The notes beneath the pieces were generated by a model. The model did not search any database, was not told the origin of the DNA, and was given only the letters and a program-made list of their open reading frames with translations. This document shows positions 53,206-60,360 of a stretch of 64,000 nt of DNA, piece by piece. Source of the DNA: Roseomonas sp. KE2513. GTDB taxonomy: Bacteria; Pseudomonadota; Alphaproteobacteria; Acetobacterales; Acetobacteraceae. Location: NCBI RefSeq assembly GCF_016107305.1, contig NZ_RCVR01000004.1, positions 186,001 to 250,000 on the forward strand, in the 5' to 3' direction. Position 1 is the first letter of the stretch. Every line of letters begins with the position of its first letter. A program made the position numbers and the translations under genes.

Positions 53206-54816
53206 CTAGTAGCCCATCGCGCAGCCGTCCTTGCGCGGGTCGGAGCCGCCGATCAGCACGCCGCGCTCCCGGTCGATTAGAATCGCCTGGCCGCCGCCAT
53301 GCGGCTTCTTGATGAGCTTCGGCTGATGGCCGAGGGCGGCGAGCTGGCCCTTCAGCGCCTCCGGCAGACCGGTCTCGATCTCGACGTCGCGATGATTGGC
53401 GCCGACGCTCGGGAAGACGCGGGTAAGGTCCAGTGCCTCCTGCACGTCCATGCCGAACTGGAAGTGGTTCGTCAGGAACCAGCTCTGCCCCATCGGCTGG
53501 AAGTGCCCGCCCATCACGCCGTAGGGCATGATCGCTTGGCCATCCTTCATCACCATTCCCGGGATGATCGTGTGCATTGGGCGCTTGCGGGGCGCGATGC
53601 AGTTCGGGTGGCCTTCCTGAAGCCGGAAGCCGAAGCCGCGGTTCTGCAGCATGACGCCGCAGCCCTCGGCGAGGATGCCCGAGCCGAAGCCCTCGAAGAG
53701 GGAGTTGATGAAGGAGCAGGCATTGCCGTCCTTGTCGACGACCGTGAGGTAGACGGTATCCTTGTGCTTCTGCCAGTCCACGTCGCCAGGCGGCGGCAGC
53801 TCCACCATCGCCTTGTCGTCGCTGATCATGCCGCGGAGCTTGCCCAGGTATTCGTCGGACAGGAGCTTCGCGAGCGGCACCTCGACCTGGGAGGGATCAG
53901 CAAGGAAAGCGTCGCGATCGCGGTAGACGAGGCGCGCGGCCTCGAGGTGGCGGTGCAGGCGGGTGGCGGTCAGCGGCCCGCCCGGGTCGGGGAAACCGTC
54001 GAGGATGCCCAGCAGCATGAGCACCAGCAGGCCCGAGCCGTTGGGCGGGCACTGGAACACCTCCATCCCGCGCCACTTGCGGGAGATCGGGTCCACGAAG
54101 TTGGCGCTCGTCAGCCCTTCGGCGAAGTCCTCCTCGGTGTGGCTGCCGCCGGCCTCGCGCAGGGTGCGGACCATGTCGGCGGCGATGGGGCCGGTGTAGA
54201 ATGCCCGCGCGCCGTCCTTGCCAATGGCGCGCAGCGTCTTGCCCAGTTCGGGCTGCACGAAGCGGTCGCCGAAGGCGTAGGCACGGCCGTCCTTCAGGAA
54301 GCGCCGGCTGGAGGCCGGGTTCTTCGAGAGCTTGTCCACGCAGTCCTCCCAGTCCGCGGAGACGCGGGAGGAGACGGCGAAGCCCTGTTCCGCGAAGCCG
54401 ATGGCGGGCTGGAGGATCCTCTCCATGCTGAGCTTGCCATGGGCCTTGTTCAGCGTCTCCCAGGCGGAGACCGCGCCGGGCACGGTGACCGAATGGGCGG
54501 AGGTATTGACCATGGAGGTCAGCCCGTCGGCACGCAGGCGCTCAGGCGTGGCGCCCGCAGGGGCCCGGCCAGAGCCGTTGATGGCGATCACGCCGCCGGA
54601 GGCCGGGGCATAGAGGCAGAAGCAGTCGCCGCCGATGCCCGTGGACTGGGGCTCTACCACGCCGAGGACGGCGCAGGCGGCGATCGCCGCGTCGAGAGCG
54701 TTGCCGCCAGCCCGCATCGTATCCAGGGCCGCGAGGGTCGCGACGGGCATGGAGGTGGCGGCCATCGCGTTGAGGGCCATGGCCGGGCTGCGCCCGGGAA
54801 GATGAAGGTCGCGCAT
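53206..54816 (-). CDS. ggt: Gamma-glutamyltransferase family protein
   Basis: A 536-residue Ntn-hydrolase proenzyme. The predicted self-cleavage site and nucleophile is Thr354 (HKDTVYLTVVDKDGN), giving a large and a small subunit. Substrate-site segments GIGGDCFCLY and FGSGILAEGCGVMLQNRG fit the family. There is no signal peptide, so it would be cytoplasmic, unlike the periplasmic E. coli GGT. A cephalosporin-acylase-like or other gamma-glutamyl role is possible. The Met at 54816 is chosen; a Met at 54837 is an alternative. Confidence 0.88.
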   Translation of the reverse strand: MRDLHLPGRSPAMALNAMAATSMPVATLAALDTMRAGGNALDAAIAACAVLGVVEPQSTGIGGDCFCLYAPASGGVIAINGSGRAPAGATPERLRADGLTSMVNTSAHSVTVPGAVSAWETLNKAHGKLSMERILQPAIGFAEQGFAVSSRVSADWEDCVDKLSKNPASSRRFLKDGRAYAFGDRFVQPELGKTLRAIGKDGARAFYTGPIAADMVRTLREAGGSHTEEDFAEGLTSANFVDPISRKWRGMEVFQCPPNGSGLLVLMLLGILDGFPDPGGPLTATRLHRHLEAARLVYRDRDAFLADPSQVEVPLAKLLSDEYLGKLRGMISDDKAMVELPPPGDVDWQKHKDTVYLTVVDKDGNACSFINSLFEGFGSGILAEGCGVMLQNRGFGFRLQEGHPNCIAPRKRPMHTIIPGMVMKDGQAIMPYGVMGGHFQPMGQSWFLTNHFQFGMDVQEALDLTRVFPSVGANHRDVEIETGLPEALKGQLAALGHQPKLIKKPHGGGQAILIDRERGVLIGGSDPRKDGCAMGY

Positions 54817-54977
54817 CGGCTGGACAGTGCCCCCCATTGTCGTCGGCAGGTCCGCCCCCCGAGGACCCGGGGCCGGGGGGGACGGCGTGCTGGTTCTGCG
54901 GCCCTCCCGTCCCGTGACGATCCGGCCGCGCCCGACCGGGATACGCCGGCTTGTGCGGGCAGGAAAGCCCGCCTCCT

Positions 54978-56885
54978 TCAACTGCCCGGGGGCATCCAGG
55001 GACGTGCCCGGGCCTGGGCGGCCATGCGGACGCCGGCATTGGCCGCGCCGTACCCGTCGTAGCCGCCACGACGCTCCACCACCTCGAAGAAGAAGCGGTC
55101 CTCGAAGGAGACGGTGAAGGCGTGGACGAAGGCGCCGCCCTGACCATCTCCGTCGTAGAGGAGGTGGCCCCTTTCCAGCGCCTCCAGTTCATCGTCCCCG
55201 AGGCCGAAGCGGGCACCGAGGTCCTCGTAGTAGTTGGCGGGGATCTCCAGCATGGGCGCGGCCCGGCCGGCGACGAAGGCTGCGGCGTCCGCGGTGGAGA
55301 AGGCGACGTGGTGCACCCCCGCCCCCGCGATCGCCGAGACGAAGCGCCCGGTCGCCGTCTGCCGGCTCTCCGAGACGTTCAGCGGCATCCTCACGCGCCC
55401 GGCGGGGTCGGCCATGGCGCGGCTGCGGACGAGGCCCTGCGGGTCCGGCAGGTCGAGCGGCGCCCCCGGCTCCAGCCCGAAGACGGCGCGGTGGAAGAGG
55501 ACAAAGCCGTCCATCTGGCCGCTGCTGAGCGCATGGGCGACGTGGTCCACCCCACCCAGGGCGGGCCCGGTGGACTCGCTCGGGAGGAGGTGAAAGTCAC
55601 TCTCCCAGATACTGCGCGCGCCGGGCTCCACCAGGTAGATGAGCGTGCCGTCCGGGGCGCGGACGGCGGGGATGGCGCGCTCCCCCTCCCCCACCCGCTC
55701 CCGCCATGTGGAGCAGAGAAGGGCTTCGGCGCGGGAGAGAGTGCGGGCGGCATTGTCCACGCGGAGTGCCGTCGCGCAGACCGAGGCGCCGTGGAGTTCG
55801 AAATGGCCGGCGGCGGCGCTGTCGGGCTCGGCGTTCAGGACGAGGTTCACGCCGCCCTGTCGCCAAAGCTCCACCGCCTTCGAGCGGTGCTGGCCGGCCT
55901 TCCGGAAGCCGAGGGTGGACAGGAAGGCCGCGAGATCCGCCCCGCGCCGCTCATCCACGGCAAATTCGAGGAACTCGACACCGCCCAGGGCGGGCGGCGC
56001 CGGCAGGGGGGCTGCGGGCACGGAGGGGCCGGCGATGACGGAATCAAGCCAGATGAGGGAACGGTGGCCGTCACGCGCGATGCGCCGGGCTGGCGCGGCG
56101 CGGAACTCGTCATTGAACACCTCGAGCGAGAGAGGCCCGCCGTAGCCCGCCTCCAGCACGGCACGGGTGAAGTCGGCGACGGCCAGTTCGCCCTGGCCGG
56201 GGAAATTGCGGAAATGGCGGGACCAGCCGAGCACGTCCATCGTCAGCCGCGGCGCGTCGGCGAGCTGCACGAAGGCGATGCGCTCCCCCGGCACCTCCGC
56301 CGCCAGGCCGTCCAGCGTGTCGCCCAGCGCCAGTGTGTGGAAGCTGTCGAGGATCAGGCCGAGTGCCGGATGATCGGCGCGTTGCACCACCTCCCAGGCC
56401 TGGCGCCATCGGTTGACGTGCCGGCCCCAGGAAAGCGCCTCGTAGCCGACGCGAAGGCCCCGGGCGGCGGCCCGCTCCGCCATCTCCCGCAGGTCGGCGG
56501 CGGCACGGGCAGGGTCGTCGAGGGCACCGGGCTGGGTGTTGCTGCAGACGAGCACGAGGTCCGTGCCGAGGGCCTGCATGACATCGAACTTGCGCTCGGC
56601 CCGGTCCATGTTCCGGCGCCTCTGCGGCTCGGGCATCGCCTCGAAGTCGCGGAAGGGCTGGAAGATGGTGATGCCGATCCCGAGGTCGGCCGCCATGGCG
56701 CGGACCCCTTCGGGCGGGCCGTCATGGGTCAGCAGGTCCTGCTCGAAGATCTCCACCCCCGCGAAGCCGGCGGAGGCCGCGGCCTCCAGCTTGTCCGGCA
56801 GGCTGCCCGAGAGGCAGACGGTGGCGATGGATTTCGGCAGGGCGCGGAAGGCGGCGCCGGGCGGCTCACGGGTGGGTTCGGGCAT
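54978..56885 (-). CDS. quiC: QuiC-like 3-dehydroshikimate dehydratase fused to an HPPD-like domain
   Basis: A 635-residue fusion. Residues 1-290 are a sugar-phosphate isomerase/epimerase TIM barrel with likely metal ligands Glu149, Asp180, Gln207 and Glu255. From about 300 there is a two-module 4-hydroxyphenylpyruvate dioxygenase-like domain with His in GVDHVAHAL, His in GVHHVAFST and Glu in FFFEVVERRGG. This layout matches bacterial 3-dehydroshikimate dehydratases such as Pseudomonas QuiC1, which make protocatechuate. The ATG at 56885 gives the normal start. It opens the minus-strand run that ends at 49081. Confidence 0.87.
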   Translation of the reverse strand: MPEPTREPPGAAFRALPKSIATVCLSGSLPDKLEAAASAGFAGVEIFEQDLLTHDGPPEGVRAMAADLGIGITIFQPFRDFEAMPEPQRRRNMDRAERKFDVMQALGTDLVLVCSNTQPGALDDPARAAADLREMAERAAARGLRVGYEALSWGRHVNRWRQAWEVVQRADHPALGLILDSFHTLALGDTLDGLAAEVPGERIAFVQLADAPRLTMDVLGWSRHFRNFPGQGELAVADFTRAVLEAGYGGPLSLEVFNDEFRAAPARRIARDGHRSLIWLDSVIAGPSVPAAPLPAPPALGGVEFLEFAVDERRGADLAAFLSTLGFRKAGQHRSKAVELWRQGGVNLVLNAEPDSAAAGHFELHGASVCATALRVDNAARTLSRAEALLCSTWRERVGEGERAIPAVRAPDGTLIYLVEPGARSIWESDFHLLPSESTGPALGGVDHVAHALSSGQMDGFVLFHRAVFGLEPGAPLDLPDPQGLVRSRAMADPAGRVRMPLNVSESRQTATGRFVSAIAGAGVHHVAFSTADAAAFVAGRAAPMLEIPANYYEDLGARFGLGDDELEALERGHLLYDGDGQGGAFVHAFTVSFEDRFFFEVVERRGGYDGYGAANAGVRMAAQARARPWMPPGS

Positions 56886-57021
56886 GCAATCCCTGGTGCG
56901 GTACTTGGCGCGGGCGGGCGGCGGGGTGCGCCGGCCGGGCCCGCGAGGCCGGCGCATCCCAGCTTAGAGCGGATCGCCGCCCCCTCTTCCAGCCCGCCGC
57001 GCCCTCCGCTATGCGCGGCGG

Positions 57022-57372
57022 ATGGAGACGCCCGCCACCCCCGCCACCTTTGCCGAGTTCGAGCGCATCGAGATCCGTGCCGGCACGGTGGTGGAGGCGC
57101 GGCCCTTCCCGGAGGCGCGCAAGCCCGCGATCCAGCTCGTGATCGATTTCGGCGAGGGGATCGGCCTCCGCCGCTCCTCGGCCCAGATCACGGTGCACTA
57201 CACGCCAGAGGCGCTGGTGGGGCGGCAGGTGATGGCGGTGGTAAACTTCGCCCCCCGCCGCATTGCCGGCTTCTCGAGCGAGGTGCTGGTGCTGGGCGCC
57301 CCGGACGAGGAGGGCGCGGTGGTGCTGCTGCGTCCCGACCAGGCCGTTCCCAACGGCGCGCGGATGTTCTGA
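57022..57372 (+). CDS. csaA: CsaA-type tRNA-binding protein
   Basis: A 116-residue OB-fold protein of the CsaA group, related to the tRNA-binding domain of MetRS and Arc1p. It reads FAEFERIEIRAGTVVEA, then ARKPAIQLVIDFGEGIG, ITVHYTPEALVGRQVMAVVN and the end VLLRPDQAVPNGARMF. Reported CsaA proteins bind tRNA and have secretion-chaperone activity. It lies 52 bases before the phosphoribosyltransferase gene and diverges from the QuiC-like gene. Confidence 0.93.
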   Translation: METPATPATFAEFERIEIRAGTVVEARPFPEARKPAIQLVIDFGEGIGLRRSSAQITVHYTPEALVGRQVMAVVNFAPRRIAGFSSEVLVLGAPDEEGAVVLLRPDQAVPNGARMF

Positions 57373-57424
57373 GCCCCCTCTCCGCCCCCTTTTCCCGACA
57401 AGCCGCTCCGAGAGGACCGCGACC

Positions 57425-57919
57425 ATGCCTCGCTACTACACCGTAACATGGGACCAGCTTCACCGCGATGCCAAGGCGCTGGCCTGGCGCCTGGTGGGCA
57501 AGGGCCCGGTGGAGGGCGGCTTCAGGGGCATCGTCGCCATCACCCGCGGCGGCCTCATCCCCGCGGCCATCGTCGCGCGGGAGCTGGACTGCCGGCTGAT
57601 CGAGAGCGTCTCCGTCGTCACCTATGACGAGGAGGAGATGGGCAAGCCGCGCGTCGTGAAGCCGCCGGCGGCCGCGGGCACCGGGGCCGGCTGGCTGGTC
57701 CTGGACGACCTCGTGGATACCGGGACCACCGCCAAGGTGGTGCGCGCCATGCTGCCCGAGGCGCATTTCGCCACCATCTACGCCAAGCCCGCCGGGCGCC
57801 CGCTGGTGGACAGCTTCATCACGGAGGTGAGCCAGGACACCTGGATCCTCTTTCCCTGGGACACCGAGCCGCAGTTCGTCGCGCCCATCATCAAGACGGC
57901 CGGCGCGGCCGGGGCGTAG
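57425..57919 (+). CDS. gpt: Xanthine phosphoribosyltransferase, Gpt type
   Basis: A 164-residue type I phosphoribosyltransferase for purine salvage (xanthine and guanine). The PRPP-binding motif is DDLVDTGTT at 94-102; the start YYTVTWDQLHRDAKALAWRL and the region AITRGGLIPAAIVARELD are as in Gpt. The ATG at 57425 has GAGG upstream. It is followed within 8 bases by the PhzF gene. Confidence 0.93.
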   Translation: MPRYYTVTWDQLHRDAKALAWRLVGKGPVEGGFRGIVAITRGGLIPAAIVARELDCRLIESVSVVTYDEEEMGKPRVVKPPAAAGTGAGWLVLDDLVDTGTTAKVVRAMLPEAHFATIYAKPAGRPLVDSFITEVSQDTWILFPWDTEPQFVAPIIKTAGAAGA

Positions 57920-57927
57920 CGGGCGTC

Positions 57928-58764
57928 ATGGACCTCAGCCGGGTGCAGCGGATCGCCGCCTACTCGGTCGGCGAGACGGGGGGCAACCCGGCGGGGGTGG
58001 TGATCGCGGACTCGCTGCCCGAGGGGGCGGCGATGCAGGCGCTGGCCGCAGAGGTCGGCCATTCCGAGACCGCCTTTGCCGCGCCCGAGGGCGACGGGTG
58101 GCGCGTGCGCTACTTCGCACCCGCGATCGAGGTGCCCTTCTGCGGCCACGCAACCATCGCGCTTGGCGCGGCGCTGGCGCTGCGGCACGGCCACGGCTGC
58201 TACGCCCTGCGTCTGAACGAGGGGGCAATCACGGTGGAGGGATGGCGGGAGGGCGGCCTGCGCGCCGCCCTGCAGTCGCCGCCGACACGCAGCGAGCCCG
58301 CGCCAACGGCACTGCTGGGCGAGGCGCTGGAGCTCTTCGGGATCGGGCCGGGGGCGCTGGACCCGCGCATCCCGCCCTCGCTCGCCGAAGCCGGCGCCCG
58401 CCACCTCGTCCTGGCGCTGCGGGAGCGGTCGGCGCTCGCGGCCATGCACTACGACCTCGCCCGGGGCGCCGCGATGATGGCGGCCGCGGGTCTGGCGACG
58501 GTCGCGCTGGTGCAGGCCGAAGGTCCTTCCCTCTTTCACGCCCGCAACGCCTTTGCGGTCGGCGGCGTGGCCGAGGACCCGGCGACCGGCGCTGCCGCCG
58601 CGGCGCTCGGCGGGCTGCTCCGGGACCTCGGCTGGCCGCATGGTGGGCGCATCGAGATCCGGCAGGGCGAGGATATGGGGGTGCCCTGCCTGCTTCACGC
58701 CGCAATCCCGGTGGAGCGGGGCGCCTCCGTCCGGGTCTCCGGAAGCGCGCGCCTCATCGGCTGA
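57928..58764 (+). CDS. PhzF family isomerase-like protein
   Basis: A 278-residue two-lobed protein of the PhzF/diaminopimelate epimerase fold. The catalytic Glu47 is in GHSETAFA, the second-lobe motif is GGVAEDPATGAAAAALGG, and FCGHATIALG is at 71-80. Apart from phenazine isomerase the substrates of this large family are mostly unknown. No other phz genes are present, so phenazine synthesis is not implied. It ends 6 bases from the convergent CNNM/CorC-type gene. Confidence 0.9.
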   Translation: MDLSRVQRIAAYSVGETGGNPAGVVIADSLPEGAAMQALAAEVGHSETAFAAPEGDGWRVRYFAPAIEVPFCGHATIALGAALALRHGHGCYALRLNEGAITVEGWREGGLRAALQSPPTRSEPAPTALLGEALELFGIGPGALDPRIPPSLAEAGARHLVLALRERSALAAMHYDLARGAAMMAAAGLATVALVQAEGPSLFHARNAFAVGGVAEDPATGAAAAALGGLLRDLGWPHGGRIEIRQGEDMGVPCLLHAAIPVERGASVRVSGSARLIG

Positions 58765-58770
58765 ACACCC

Positions 58771-60075
58771 TCAGGCGGAGACGGGCTCGTCCTTGGCGAC
58801 GAGGATCTTGTCCACGCGGCGCCCGTCCATGTCCACGATCTCGAAGCGCCAGCCGCCGAAGACGATACGGTCCCCCTCCTTCGGCACGCGGCGGAGCAGC
58901 GCGAGCATGAGGCCCGCCACCGTGTGGTAGGTGCCGGGCTGCGGCAGCACCGGCAGGTCGAGACGTGCCTTCAGCTCGTCGCTCGGCATCATCCCATCCA
59001 GCAGCAGGCTTCCGTCATGGCGCTCCACCGCGGGACCGGCGGAGGGCAGGCTGGCGGGCGCACCGAGCTCGCCGACGATGGCTTCGAGCAGGTCGGAGGC
59101 GGTGACGACGCCCTCGAAGGAACCGTACTCGTCCATGACGAGCGCGAGGCCGAGCGGGTCCTGGCGGATGCGCTCAAGCGCGTCGAGCGCCGAGAGGTTG
59201 TCCGGCAGCACCATGGGCCGGCGGAGGGCCGCCGCGACCGAAAGGTGGGTGCCGGAGAGGACCTGGTCCAGCAGATCCTTGGCCGCGACGACGCCGACCA
59301 CGTTGTCCACCCTCCCGTCCGCCACGATGAAGCGGTTCACGGTCTCGCCCTTCAGCTTCTCCGAGACCTCCTCCGGGGTGGCGGCGCGGTCGAGCCAGAC
59401 GATCTCGGGGCGCGGCGTCATCAAGGCGCGCACGGGCTTGTCGGCGAGGCGGAGGACGCGCTCAATCATGTGGCGCTCCTCCGTCTCGAGAGCGCCGGCC
59501 TGGGCGCCCTCGGCCACCACGGCCTTCACCTCCTCTTCCGTCACGGACTGCTCGACCGGTTGGTTCGCGCCCAGCAGGCGCAGGACGAGGTTCGAGGAGG
59601 AGGAGAGCACCCAGACCACCGGCGCCGAAACGCGGGAGAGCCTGGACATGGGGCGCGCGACCAGCGCCGCGATCCGCTCGGGGTGGCGGAGGGCGAGCTG
59701 CTTCGGCACCAGCTCCCCAAGGATGAGCGACAGGTAGGTGATGAGCACGACGACCAGGACGAGCGCCGCTTCCGTGCCATAGGGCGCGACGCCAGGAATG
59801 GCATCCAGCACCGGGCCGAGGGTGGACGAGAGCCGCGCGCCGCCGAAGGTCCCGGCCACGACGCCGATGAGGGTGATGCCCACCTGAACCGTCGGCAGGA
59901 AGCGCTGCGGGTCGTCGGCAAGCTCCATCGCGACCGTGGCCCCGGGCGAGCCCGCGCGCTCAAGCGCCGTCAGCCGGGCCCGGCGGGCCGAGACGATCGC
60001 CAGCTCGCTCATGGAGAAGACGCCGTTCAGCAGCACCAGGAGAATGATGATGCCGATTTCGAGGAGCGCCGACAT
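58771..60075 (-). CDS. CNNM/CorC-type membrane protein (DUF21, CBS pair, CorC_HlyC)
   Basis: A 434-residue protein: DUF21 membrane domain at about 1-190 with four helices (LEIGIIILLVLLNGVFSMSELA, with TLIGVVAGTFGG), a CBS pair at about 205-335 (VRALMTPRPEIVWLD, ALVMDEYGSFEGVVT) and a CorC_HlyC transport-associated domain at 345-430. The family is often annotated as hemolysin but relatives export magnesium or cobalt. The ATG at 60075 fits the membrane start. The 285-base gap upstream holds the divergent promoters and an inverted repeat. Confidence 0.9.
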   Translation of the reverse strand: MSALLEIGIIILLVLLNGVFSMSELAIVSARRARLTALERAGSPGATVAMELADDPQRFLPTVQVGITLIGVVAGTFGGARLSSTLGPVLDAIPGVAPYGTEAALVLVVVLITYLSLILGELVPKQLALRHPERIAALVARPMSRLSRVSAPVVWVLSSSSNLVLRLLGANQPVEQSVTEEEVKAVVAEGAQAGALETEERHMIERVLRLADKPVRALMTPRPEIVWLDRAATPEEVSEKLKGETVNRFIVADGRVDNVVGVVAAKDLLDQVLSGTHLSVAAALRRPMVLPDNLSALDALERIRQDPLGLALVMDEYGSFEGVVTASDLLEAIVGELGAPASLPSAGPAVERHDGSLLLDGMMPSDELKARLDLPVLPQPGTYHTVAGLMLALLRRVPKEGDRIVFGGWRFEIVDMDGRRVDKILVAKDEPVSA

Positions 60076-60198
60076 AATGAGGATTGGGTTCCTTTGCTGA
60101 GCGTGGGAGGCTGGCCACGTGCCCGATGCAATTCGGGGGGCGCATCGGGGAGATAACACCCAATCGCCCCACTGGTCGTCCCCCGCCTTTGTTTTACA

Positions 60199-60224
60199 CG
60201 GCGCAACATGATCACGCTGCGCCG
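60199..60224. promoter_or_regulatory. Inverted repeat in the divergent gap before the glucan synthase-like gene
   Basis: CGGCGCA and TGCGCCG pair perfectly around 12 bases, within the gap 60076-60360. It could be an operator or a hairpin. The rest of the gap shows no gene. Confidence 0.3.
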
Positions 60225-60360
60225 CAATATTGCCGCGATTGGGCCCGGCCCGCGCCTCAGCCCGCGCGCTTCATCAGGGTGAGCGCAGGTCCCTCCCGCT
60301 CCATGTCGCCCGGATCGGCCGGGTGGTGGACGGGGGCGCCGCGCCGGAGCCCTGCACGCG

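Noticed and set aside
50496-53312. 938-residue plus-strand frame
   Set aside because: It runs across two unrelated minus-strand genes (binding protein and amidase) and the gap between them, so it is a chance open frame.
54951-57446. 831-residue plus-strand frame
   Set aside because: It opposes the QuiC-like gene and then runs out of frame through csaA; no domain fits.
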